Shown: positions 1 to 5,730 of the stretch, one piece after another
Layout of the letters: each line of letters begins with the position of its first letter
Numbering within the stretch: the stretch's first letter is position 1
Source: JBDHUJ01 sp039809105
GTDB taxonomy: Bacteria; Patescibacteriota; Saccharimonadia; Saccharimonadales; UBA4665
DNA: 40,401 bases
NCBI GenBank assembly: GCA_039809105.1
Contig: JBDHUJ010000012.1
Coordinates: 1 to 40,401, forward strand
Direction of reading: 5' to 3'
Position numbers and translations under genes: made by a program
Notes under the pieces: generated by a model
Told to the model about the DNA's origin: nothing
The model's database searches: none
Seen by the model: only the letters and a program-made list of their open reading frames with translations

Positions 1-109
1 GACCCGCCGGCTGGAGGATTTCTGCCGGGAATGGATGGCAAGGGCCAACCAACCGGAGTTATTTACCAGCCCCACCGAATACTTGCGGTTTACGCTTGTT
101 CCGGGTTAG
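1..109 (+). CDS. C-terminal end of an unrecognised protein (5' partial)
   Basis: The frame beginning at base 2 is open from the window edge to a TAG at 107-109 and gives 35 residues ending in RFTLVPG. The composition looks like a real protein end (charged and aromatic residues, WMARANQPE in the middle). It stops 17 bases before the -10 box of the next gene. Too little is present to name a family, and the rest of the gene lies outside the window. Confidence 0.55.
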   Translation, partial: TRRLEDFCREWMARANQPELFTSPTEYLRFTLVPG

Positions 110-126
110 TTGACTGAACCGGGTGA

Positions 127-132
127 TATAAT
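127..132 (+). promoter_or_regulatory. Extended -10 promoter, leaderless start of ftsB-like gene
   Basis: TGATATAAT at 124-132 is a perfect extended -10 box. The GTG start at 139 lies six bases after it, which is where transcription should begin. No good -35 is present at the normal spacing. Confidence 0.7.
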
Positions 133-138
133 ACTCTT

Positions 139-612
139 GTGCTCGAAAAATCAAACATGCTGGCAAAATTTGATGGCTACGTAGAAATCGGCAAAAAATA
201 TCTGCTGAGTCTGCGCGATGTGCGCAATGTGGGCGTGCTGGTTTTCGTCGTCATAGTCCTGCTCATAAGCTGGAGCGGCGTCAAGGCCATACAGACCAAC
301 TACGGTCTGCAGAAACAGATTTCGCAGTTGCAGCAGGAAAACGAAGTCGCTAAACTGCAGAATTCCAACCTGGAACTGCAGAACCAGTACTATGACACCG
401 ACCAATACCTGGAGCTGACCGCCCGCGCCAACCTGGGGCTGGGCCTGCCTGGCGAAACCGAACTGCTGGTGCCAAAGAGCGTCGCTCTGGCACATACGGT
501 CAAAGAGCCGTCCGATGAGTCGTCGAAGGCAGGGGTACCGAAACAACCCTTCTGGCAGCGCAACTTCGAAGCCTGGATGGACTTTTTCCTCCACCGTGGC
601 ACCGCGGATTAA
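139..612 (+). CDS. FtsB/DivIC-like septum formation initiator
   Basis: This 157-residue protein has a short cytoplasmic N-terminus, one membrane segment at about residues 31-48 (VGVLVFVVIVLLISWSG), and then a glutamine/leucine-rich coiled coil at about 57-85. That is the FtsB/DivIC layout: a single-pass divisome protein whose extracytoplasmic coiled coil pairs with an FtsL-type partner. The family is usually 90-120 residues; here a polar C-terminal tail extends it. GTG at 139 is chosen because it sits six bases after a TATAAT box, giving a leaderless message; ATG at 157 is the alternative. A strong terminator follows. The family call rests on topology and coiled coil, not on a diagnostic residue. 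Confidence 0.75.
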   Translation: MLEKSNMLAKFDGYVEIGKKYLLSLRDVRNVGVLVFVVIVLLISWSGVKAIQTNYGLQKQISQLQQENEVAKLQNSNLELQNQYYDTDQYLELTARANLGLGLPGETELLVPKSVALAHTVKEPSDESSKAGVPKQPFWQRNFEAWMDFFLHRGTAD

Positions 613-615
613 ATA

Positions 616-637
616 AAAACGACGGCCGTCTTTTTTA
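616..637 (+). terminator. Rho-independent terminator after ftsB-like gene
   Basis: The palindrome GACGGCCGTC (621-630) is flanked by A-tract and a run of six T at 631-636, directly after the TAA stop at 610-612. Confidence 0.85.
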
Positions 638-660
638 TTTACGGTTGGTTGTAGGACGGA

Positions 661-689
661 TTGACATTTGTTGTACCTGTTGCTACAAT
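661..689 (+). promoter_or_regulatory. Consensus sigma-70-type promoter of the initiator tRNA transcript
   Basis: TTGACA at 661-666 and TACAAT at 684-689 are separated by 17 bases, and a TG one base before the -10 adds an extended element. Transcription should start near 697, about 105 bases before the tRNA. Confidence 0.85.
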
Positions 690-696
690 ATATCTA

Positions 697-801
697 ACAT
701 TTTCCTCTGAGAACTGCGTTTGGTCGCAGGAAGGGAAAAGAGCAGCCTCGATTAATCGGGGCGCGATGAGAAAAACCGTAGGTTTGTCTCATTACAGATG
801 T
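697..801 (+). ncRNA. Structured leader RNA upstream of initiator tRNA
   Basis: Between the promoter and the tRNA lie three hairpins: CTGCG...CGCAG (about 715-729), CCTCGATTAATCGGGG (746-761), and ATGAGA...TCTCAT (766-792) with an inner AAACC/GGTTT stem. A linking motif GAAGGGAAAAGAGCAGCC occupies 730-747 and GGCGCGATGAGA occupies 760-771. The same motifs, in the same order and with different hairpin sequences, precede the other CAT-anticodon tRNA at 20312-20389. No known riboswitch or ribozyme core was recognised. It could be a regulatory RNA or a processing element for the tRNA precursor. Confidence 0.6.
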
Positions 802-876
802 CGCGGGATGGAGCAGCGGCAGCTCGCATGGCTCATAACCATGAGGTCCCAGGTTCGAGTCCTGGTCCCGCAACCA
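802..876 (+). tRNA. Initiator tRNA-fMet (CAT)
   Basis: A complete cloverleaf can be drawn: acceptor CGCGGGA/TCCCGCA with a C1-A72 mismatch, D stem GAGC/GCTC, anticodon stem CATGG/CCATG with loop CTCATAA (anticodon CAT at 834-836), T stem CCAGG/CCTGG with TTCGAGT loop, discriminator A873 and encoded CCA. The C1-A72 mismatch is the hallmark of bacterial initiator tRNA. The anticodon stem has only two of the three conserved G-C pairs (position 29-41 is T-A). The 3' end is the insertion site of the islands downstream. Confidence 0.95.
859..876 (+). repeat. attL-like copy of the tRNA 3' end
   Basis: Left copy of the 18-base direct repeat; it is the functional tRNA 3' end. Confidence 0.7.
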
Positions 877-887
877 AATCAGATTCT

Positions 888-911
888 AAGAGCGCTTCAG
901 CGCTCTTTTTC
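888..911 (+). terminator. Terminator of the initiator tRNA transcript
   Basis: Stem AAGAGCGC (888-895), loop TTCA, stem GCGCTCTT (900-907), followed by T residues to 910. Confidence 0.85.
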
Positions 912-1140
912 GTCCTAAACACCCTGTAAAGGGGGCTTACGTTACTGGTTCCAAAACGGTGGTTAATTGAATCGTATTTCAGCCCCTCTGGGAATAGCAT
1001 ATTTTGGAACCGGACTTGAATATTGAAAGTAGACTTGCCCCATTGCTTGTCTGCACTACTCATAATGTTGATGGCGAGCTCAATGTCAGTTCCGCGTATT
1101 AGTTATTGCTCAAAGTCCTCTCGACGTTATATGCTTAATC

Positions 1141-1263
1141 TGTCTTAAGCTAACAACGTATTACCAGCACTCTCGTGCGGATTGTGTCAATTAATGGCAT
1201 CCGTACGAAAGCAATGGACACAATCTGTTGTTGGCTTAAGACACCTAGTACGGGTGCCTTTTT
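1141..1263 (+). other. Long palindrome with terminator-like tail (possible small RNA)
   Basis: TGTCTTAAGCTAACAAC (1141-1157) pairs with GTTGTTGGCTTAAGACA (1227-1243), and inside it GATTGTGTC (1180-1188) pairs with GACACAATC (1217-1225). A small hairpin GCAC-tct-CGTGC lies in the left half. Directly after, CACC...GGGTG is followed by six T at about 1258-1263. It could be a structured small RNA ending in a terminator, or a fold-back mobile element. A retron was considered, but no reverse transcriptase is nearby. Confidence 0.5.
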
Positions 1264-1282
1264 TAATTCTGGGAGGGTAATA

Positions 1283-1582
1283 ATGGCAAGAGAGAACAAA
1301 CCAATAATAGCGGCGCTTATCGTATCATTCGCGACTATCTTAATTTTGCTCGGAGTATTGCTTTTTGTCCTACTCGGTAACGATTCTAGTAATAGCCAAA
1401 CCGAAACGAGCAGTGATACTCAGTCACAGTCTGCCGCCAATACAGACTTAAAGAACTGTATAAGTGAGGCACATAGCCGCTGGGACCTTATGGTTGCATC
1501 GGACGAAGCTTCGGGCTCCAAAGGCGGACAGTCAAACCTAGATATGGATATCGTTGTCTGTCACCAGCAATATGGTAATTAA
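1283..1582 (+). CDS. Small single-pass membrane protein, function unknown
   Basis: The 99-residue protein has one membrane helix at about residues 8-31 (IIAALIVSFATILILLGVLLF), a Ser/Thr/Gln-rich linker at 33-52, and a small extracytoplasmic end with two cysteines (C58 in LKNCISEA and C93 in VVCHQQYG) that could form a disulfide. ATG at 1283 is chosen because GGGAGGG lies five bases upstream; a longer frame from 1175 would run through the upstream palindrome. It is the first gene of island I. I do not recognise a named family. Confidence 0.65.
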   Translation: MARENKPIIAALIVSFATILILLGVLLFVLLGNDSSNSQTETSSDTQSQSAANTDLKNCISEAHSRWDLMVASDEASGSKGGQSNLDMDIVVCHQQYGN

Positions 1583-1595
1583 GAGAGGGAACCGC

Positions 1596-1740
1596 GCGTA
1601 CACACACGTTCACACACATGGGTGAACGCGAGTGAACGCACATAAAACTGGGCTCGTTCACACGCGTTCACTCAACCGCGTGTACGCCTATGTACACCGG
1701 GGTACTTAAATAATTTGTTCACTCATTTTATATTGTTCAT
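1596..1740. repeat. Phased array of GTTCAC/GTACAC hexamers
   Basis: GTTCAC occurs at 1608, 1656, 1666 and 1717, its complement GTGAAC at 1622 and 1632, and the related GTACAC/GTGTAC at 1598, 1680 and 1692. Several neighbours are spaced exactly 10 bases (1598/1608, 1622/1632, 1656/1666), one helical turn. The array ends just before the promoter of the ATPase gene. It looks like a multi-site operator or a plasmid-type iteron block. Confidence 0.6.
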
Positions 1741-1744
1741 ACGA

Positions 1745-1773
1745 TTGACCGAACAATTAAAATTGTATAAACT
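1745..1773 (+). promoter_or_regulatory. Putative promoter of the ATPase-protease pair
   Basis: TTGACC at 1745-1750 and TATAAA at 1766-1771 (or TAAACT at 1768-1773, 17-base spacing). The ATG at 1780 follows 6-8 bases after, predicting a leaderless message. Confidence 0.55.
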
Positions 1774-1779
1774 GCAGAT

Positions 1780-2985
1780 ATGGAGGACAAATTTACAAAC
1801 CCATTTAGGCCAGGAGCAGGGCATACCCCTCCGTATTTGGCGGGTCGCGTTGAAGAAACGCAGGAATTTGCCAAACTTCTTGAGCAACAAATAATACTCC
1901 AAAACATGGTAATTACGGGTCTGAGGGGAATAGGTAAAACCGTTTTACTCGAAAGTTTTAAGCCAATGGCGCAGGCTAAGGGGTGGCTGTGGGCCGGTAC
2001 CGATTGTTCGGAGTCGGCTAGTGTCAGCGAAGATACAATTGCCCTACGTTTACTAACTGATATTGCATTAATAACTTCCACGATAAAAGTTCCTGGAACG
2101 GAAAAAAGAGCTTTGGGATTTGAAGCAAAGGCAGACCAGGCTTACCTAAACTTTGGCTTCCTTAGCGACTTTTATGATAAAACTCCTGGGTTAGTAAGTG
2201 ATAAGCTCAAAGCCACTTTAACCATGGTGTGGCGCCTAATGGGTCCGACTGGTACACGAGGAATAGTTTTTGCTTATGACGAAGCTCAGACTCTTAGCGA
2301 CCATGCTGCCGATAAGCAATTCCCCTTGTCTGTTCTGCTAGATGTATTCCAGTATCTGCAAAAGTGCGAAATACCTTTCATGCTAGTTCTAACCGGCCTA
2401 CCAACGTTATTAGTGCGCTTAATAGAAACCAGAACCTATACAGAAAGGCTTTTTAAAGTTCTAACGCTACGACAACTATCAGTGGATGAAAGTCGTGACG
2501 CAATCATTAAGCCTATTGAGCAAAGTAACCATCCTCTTACTTTTACAGATAAGGGCGTAGAGACTATCATCGAAATGTCTGGTGGCTATCCTTACTTTAT
2601 ACAGTTTTTGTGTCGTGAAGTTTATGATATTTTTGAACAGCAAAGGCAAAAGAAAGAAGCTTTTTATATTCCGGTTGATGCGCTACTGAAGAAACTGGAC
2701 AACGACTTCTTTGCCGGACGCTGGGCTAAAACTACTGATAGAGAGAAAGAAATTTTAACTTTGATTGCAAATGCTGGCCTGAGCGTCTTTGGTATTCAGC
2801 AAGTTGTGACGCTTTCCGAAAAAGAGGAGGCGGTCAAACCTATTAGTAAATCGCAGCTGAGTGCAATGTTTGGACGGCTAATTGACAATGGCTTAATTTA
2901 TAAGGAAAAGCTTGGGTCTTATTCATTTGCTGTTCCTTTACTCGAACGTTATATAGTTCGCATAAAACCATTGAATGCGGAGTAA
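1780..2985 (+). CDS. AAA/STAND-like ATPase with C-terminal winged helix
   Basis: The 401-residue protein opens with NPFRPGAGHTPPYLAGR, an N-terminal signature I associate with AAA_16/archaeal-type ATPases. Walker A is GLRGIGKT (47-54) and Walker B is GIVFAYDEAQ (161-170); LVLTGLPTL near 205-215 fits sensor 1. The last 80 residues (REKEILTLIA...GRLIDNGLIYKE) look like a winged helix. It should bind and hydrolyse ATP and may act as a sensor or switch. The protease gene starts three bases after its stop, so the two are almost certainly co-translated. There is no signal peptide or membrane segment. A defence role is inferred from the pairing and the island setting. Confidence 0.8.
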   Translation: MEDKFTNPFRPGAGHTPPYLAGRVEETQEFAKLLEQQIILQNMVITGLRGIGKTVLLESFKPMAQAKGWLWAGTDCSESASVSEDTIALRLLTDIALITSTIKVPGTEKRALGFEAKADQAYLNFGFLSDFYDKTPGLVSDKLKATLTMVWRLMGPTGTRGIVFAYDEAQTLSDHAADKQFPLSVLLDVFQYLQKCEIPFMLVLTGLPTLLVRLIETRTYTERLFKVLTLRQLSVDESRDAIIKPIEQSNHPLTFTDKGVETIIEMSGGYPYFIQFLCREVYDIFEQQRQKKEAFYIPVDALLKKLDNDFFAGRWAKTTDREKEILTLIANAGLSVFGIQQVVTLSEKEEAVKPISKSQLSAMFGRLIDNGLIYKEKLGSYSFAVPLLERYIVRIKPLNAE

Positions 2986-2988
2986 TCT

Positions 2989-3828
2989 ATGCAAAAGAAG
3001 AGCCAGCAATTCCATAGAAGAAACACATTCAGTAGCTTTAAAGACCTCGTGGAATACTCTAAAGAATCGGTCTATTTCATCGTAAGACTACGAGAAATAA
3101 GCGGCAAGTCATATTGGCAAAATTTAGGAACAGGATTCTTAGTCGGTGAATATAAGTTAATGACATGTGCCCATTGCATCAGCGATAGTAAACACGCAGA
3201 CGTGGAAATGGCTCAACATAAAGATGGTGATGTTTACCTATTTGTCCAAAAGGATGAAGAAGGCTCGTTTCATCGCGTAGCCATGGTAGGCAAGAAGGAT
3301 GAAAACGTTTTCATATACCCAGATTTAGATAGCGCAGTAATCATATTGCCAGATGGCTTTTACGATGTAGATGAGAAGCCATTTAGGGATTCGCAAAAAT
3401 ACTTTGAGCTGTGTGATGAAACTATAGGTCTAGGCAGTGATATCGGTATTCTAGGATACCCGTTTGCTGCCATCTCATTTGATAAAAATGGTGAAGTAGA
3501 TATCTCGGAAGTGTATATACGGGCTGACAAGGGTGTTATTAATACATTAAGACATTATCCAGGAATGAGTATGTATGAATCCACTACGGCCTTTAACCCG
3601 GGTAATAGCGGCGGCCCTATATTTAACGCCAAGACTGGCACTGTTGTGGGCATGGTGCATGGATACAACCCGATACCAATGCATTGGGTTGAAGATGAAG
3701 TCGATGACGATAATGGTAGTACGACATCGGTAAAGTTCCGATTAAGAACAATTTATTCTGTGGGGATAGCCTCTAAAAGCATGGCCGATATAATTTCGGA
3801 ACATAAGCTCGGGCATCGCCTAAAGTAG
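2989..3828 (+). CDS. Cytosolic trypsin-like serine protease
   Basis: The 279-residue protein carries the trypsin triad: His62 in LMTCAHCI, Asp114 in PDLDSAVIIL, and Ser207 in NPGNSGGP. Strand-like segments such as GTGFLVG before the His and VVGMVHG after the Ser fit the chymotrypsin fold. Unlike DegP-type proteases it has no signal peptide, membrane anchor or PDZ domain, so it should act in the cytosol. GGAG at 2979-2982 lies six bases before the ATG, inside the end of the ATPase gene. The arrangement suggests an ATPase-gated protease that cleaves an intracellular target, as in known defence systems where a trypsin-like domain is joined to a STAND ATPase. The target is unknown. Confidence 0.85.
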   Translation: MQKKSQQFHRRNTFSSFKDLVEYSKESVYFIVRLREISGKSYWQNLGTGFLVGEYKLMTCAHCISDSKHADVEMAQHKDGDVYLFVQKDEEGSFHRVAMVGKKDENVFIYPDLDSAVIILPDGFYDVDEKPFRDSQKYFELCDETIGLGSDIGILGYPFAAISFDKNGEVDISEVYIRADKGVINTLRHYPGMSMYESTTAFNPGNSGGPIFNAKTGTVVGMVHGYNPIPMHWVEDEVDDDNGSTTSVKFRLRTIYSVGIASKSMADIISEHKLGHRLK

Positions 3829-3851
3829 GCTCTTACTTTAGAGAGCTTTTT
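3829..3851 (+). terminator. Terminator after the protease gene
   Basis: GCTCT (3829-3833) pairs with AGAGC (3842-3846) and is followed by five T. It begins right after the TAG stop. The next 200 bases (3852-4054) hold no gene I can support. Confidence 0.6.
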
Positions 3852-4054
3852 ACGCCCTTGGGTGTTGTCAGTGTTTGCTTGATAATCGTTATACTTGCAG
3901 AAGTAGGTTGGGGCGTGTTTATGGGGGAGGTTCCAAAGACAGCTTTCATATCCAAATCCTAACACGTATCAATATCATTTACTAGTAAGTGGGTTACAGT
4001 TTAATCATTCTTTCTCCAGCTTTTTAAACGGTGGCTTAAGCTTTGTCATAACCC

Positions 4055-4060
4055 TATACT
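4055..4060 (+). promoter_or_regulatory. -10 box of the HEPN-like gene
   Basis: TATACT at 4055-4060 lies seven bases before ATG 4068, again fitting a leaderless message. Confidence 0.5.
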
Positions 4061-4067
4061 TAGGATT

Positions 4068-4796
4068 ATGAATGAAGATGGTTCGGATAAAGATGGGCGT
4101 TACTATTACTTTCATGCCACGCCTAATGGCCAGCCTGACATGTCTCACCCGATGAACAAAGCCGAGATAACTCAAATGTATTGAGATACTGCCGACGATG
4201 AGCCAGCGTCTCTAGTAGACTTGTATACTGACTTCTATAAGTTTAGCCAGATTGAGTTCATTATATTTGGGGACCGGCTTAGTTCGGCAATACTTATCTA
4301 TCGTTCTGTGAAGAAAGAGATTGCTGCTCTCGAAGATACCATAAGTGGCCAAAAGCTTAGTAGCTCAGACCTCTTTAAGGGTTGGAGCGCAGAGCATGAC
4401 ATCGGTATCGATGAGAATCTTGCCACTGTTCAGACTAGCTATACTATCTCTATCGGTTCGGCAACTGTTACGGCTGTCGCTGCGCTCGAGGGCCTTCTCA
4501 TCGACCTCATTCCAGACGGCATAGAGGCTCCAGAAGGCCTACATCAGTTAATGGAACACTTTCTAAAGAGGCACCAAGTAGCGGCGTCTAAGAAGCGGGC
4601 AATTCATAAAAAGCTGCGTAAGGTGAGCGATAGACGCAACCAATTTGCACACGCCGTAACGGGTTCATACTTCTCTACTAACGAATCCATACAAGATATG
4701 TTTACCGAAGAAGCTTTAGAAGATACGTTGTACATCGTTGCGACGCTAGGGTTAGAAATGGAAGGTATGGAGTTCCAGCACTCTTCCTCAGCTTAG
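4068..4796 (+). pseudogene. HEPN-like protein gene interrupted by an in-frame TGA
   Basis: One frame runs from ATG 4068 to the stop before 4797 and is broken only by TGA at 4182-4184. The first 38 codons (MNEDGSDKDGRYYYF...) and the following 204 belong together: they share a frame, there is a promoter before 4068, and the second part has only a weak TTG start at 4221 without a ribosome site. The C-terminal half contains SDRRNQFAHA, which fits the HEPN ribonuclease motif RN(x3)H and its usual setting on a long helix. HEPN proteins are RNA-cutting toxins or defence effectors. Either a nonsense mutation silenced the gene, or the donor reads TGA as an amino acid (tryptophan or glycine). Confidence 0.6.
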
Positions 4797-4906
4797 GTTC
4801 TAGTGTAGCGCGGTAGAGTAACTCACTCGGCTACTACCCCTATTCACTTCTTTCCATCTACTTAACTCCGACAAGATAAGGTTCCAATTCGCTTGCACTT
4901 GGGCAA

Positions 4907-4945
4907 CCAAGAAAAGAGTCCGACCTTGTCGGGCTTTTTTCTTGG
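4907..4945 (+). terminator. Strong hairpin terminator at the right side of island I
   Basis: CCAAGAAAA at 4907 pairs with the TTTTCTTGG ending at 4945, and CCGAC (4920-4924) pairs with GTCGG (4928-4932), followed by six T at 4935-4940. Confidence 0.7.
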
Positions 4946-4956
4946 TTCTTGGTCCA

Positions 4957-5018
4957 CGACCCGAACCTGGGACCAGGAATTTTGCGAAGCAAAAGGCCGT
5001 AGGTCCCAGGTTCGGTCG
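4957..5018. repeat. Inverted repeat made of the tRNA T-arm sequence
   Basis: CGACCCGAACCTGGGACC (4957-4974) and GGTCCCAGGTTCGGTCG (5002-5018) are inverted copies; the core GGTCCCAGGTTCG equals bases 845-857 of the initiator tRNA. A smaller hairpin TTTTGC-gaa-GCAAAA (4980-4994) fills the loop. This is probably part of the attachment site left by integration. Confidence 0.65.
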
Positions 5019-5065
5019 TTAGTCTAATGCCCGTGCGTAGCCCGGCGCATAGATTAACGTGCGCT

Positions 5066-5083
5066 GTCCTGGTCCCGCAACCA
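5066..5083 (+). repeat. Internal att copy between islands I and II
   Basis: Exact 18-base copy of the tRNA 3' end. The preceding part of the tRNA (AGGTCCCAGGTTCG, 5001-5014) is also present but separated from it by 51 foreign bases, which themselves form an imperfect hairpin (GTTAGTCTA...TAGATTAAC). Confidence 0.75.
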
Positions 5084-5109
5084 GACGAGAATTACCGATA
5101 GCCATCTGA

Positions 5110-5115
5110 TATGAT
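5110..5115 (+). promoter_or_regulatory. Extended -10, leaderless promoter of hydrolase gene
   Basis: TGATATGAT ends at 5115; the ATG at 5122 follows after six bases. Confidence 0.65.
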
Positions 5116-5121
5116 ATCTCT

Positions 5122-5688
5122 ATGAAAAACGCGATTTTGCTGCACGGATTGCCCAGCAAAAGAGAATACTACGACAGCACACAGCCCAGCGCTAGCAACG
5201 CTCATTGGTTTCCGTGGCTCCAGAAGCAATTGCTCGTTAACGATATTAAGGCCTACACACCAGAAGTGCCTTTTGTATACAAAATGATTTGGGATGATTG
5301 GGTGAAAGAGGTTGAGCGCTTTGAGATTAACGAAGAAACGTTATTGGTAGGACATAGCATGGGTGGTGGCTTTTGGGTTCGGTACTTAAGCGAACATCCA
5401 GAGTTAAAAGTAACAAAGGTTGTACTGGTCGCCCCTTGGCTTAACCTTGATAACGAACGTGATACTGACTTCTTCGACTTTGATTTGAACGTGGCAGCTT
5501 TGCGGTCGCAGAACATAGTCATTTTTAACTCTGGCAATGACAGTCAAGGTGTGCAAGATACGGTCTCATATCTACAGGCAAAATTACCCAACCTTCACAC
5601 AGTAGAGTTTCATAATTATGGACACTTCTGCTATCGCGACCTCAAAACCGATGCATTCCCCGAACTTCTAAAGGAAGCTCTTTCTTAG
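5122..5688 (+). CDS. RBBP9/YdeN-type alpha/beta serine hydrolase
   Basis: The 188-residue protein has a first strand AILLHG, the nucleophile elbow GHSMGG (Ser79), an Asp in SGNDSQGV, and a His in YGHFCYRD near the C-terminus, in the right order and spacing for a small cap-less alpha/beta hydrolase of the RBBP9 family. Such enzymes hydrolyse esters or peptides of unclear physiological identity. No secretion signal is seen. The gene has its own leaderless promoter and is separate from the next gene by 42 bases with another promoter. Confidence 0.85.
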   Translation: MKNAILLHGLPSKREYYDSTQPSASNAHWFPWLQKQLLVNDIKAYTPEVPFVYKMIWDDWVKEVERFEINEETLLVGHSMGGGFWVRYLSEHPELKVTKVVLVAPWLNLDNERDTDFFDFDLNVAALRSQNIVIFNSGNDSQGVQDTVSYLQAKLPNLHTVEFHNYGHFCYRDLKTDAFPELLKEALS

Positions 5689-5718
5689 ATTCGGATTCGA
5701 GTCTCATTTGGTCGATGC

Positions 5719-5724
5719 TATAGT
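5719..5724 (+). promoter_or_regulatory. Extended -10, leaderless promoter of Nudix-like gene
   Basis: TGCTATAGT ends at 5724; ATG 5731 follows after six bases. Confidence 0.6.
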
Positions 5725-5730
5725 TTAATA

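Larger units (their letters stand above)
833..1102 (-). pseudogene. C-terminal relic of a large serine recombinase
   Basis: The reverse frame is open from 1102 to a TGA at 833-835 and reads DIELAINIMSSADKQW, then FQNMLFPEGLKYD, then FGTSNVSPLYRV. This matches my memory of the C-terminal end of large serine recombinases (zinc-ribbon type) of CPR and Firmicutes elements, where an ADKxW segment precedes FQ-MLFPEG. The catalytic resolvase domain and zinc ribbon are missing; a TAA interrupts the frame at 1103-1105 and no recognisable remainder lies beyond. The last residues (GPGLEPGTSWL) are the reverse strand of the tRNA, and the stop codon is made by its anticodon. It is probably the remains of the recombinase that inserted the island. 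Confidence 0.6.
859..5083. mobile_element. Genomic island I inserted at the initiator tRNA 3' end
   Basis: The 18-base 3' end of the tRNA, GTCCTGGTCCCGCAACCA (859-876), recurs exactly at 5066-5083. Between the copies lie a serine-recombinase relic beside the left repeat, a small membrane protein, an ATPase/protease pair, a broken HEPN-like gene, a hexamer array and long palindromes. The DNA is visibly richer in A+T than the flanking host genes. These are the usual features of an integrated island. No intact integrase is present inside it. Confidence 0.7.

Noticed and set aside
697..801. Known riboswitch, T-box or hammerhead ribozyme upstream of the tRNA
   Set aside because: No T-box antiterminator motif, no hammerhead core (CUGAUGA with GAAA) and no SAM, THF or cobalamin core was found.
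1141..1243. Retron non-coding RNA
   Set aside because: The nested inverted arms invite the idea, but no reverse transcriptase is encoded in the window and no msr/msd branch-point context could be recognised.
1175..1282. N-terminal extension of the small membrane protein
   Set aside because: The bases form the right arm of the palindrome and a terminator; the ribosome site supports ATG 1283.
3753..3965. Reverse frame of 70 codons after the protease gene
   Set aside because: It overlaps the protease end and its terminator and shows no family features or promoter.
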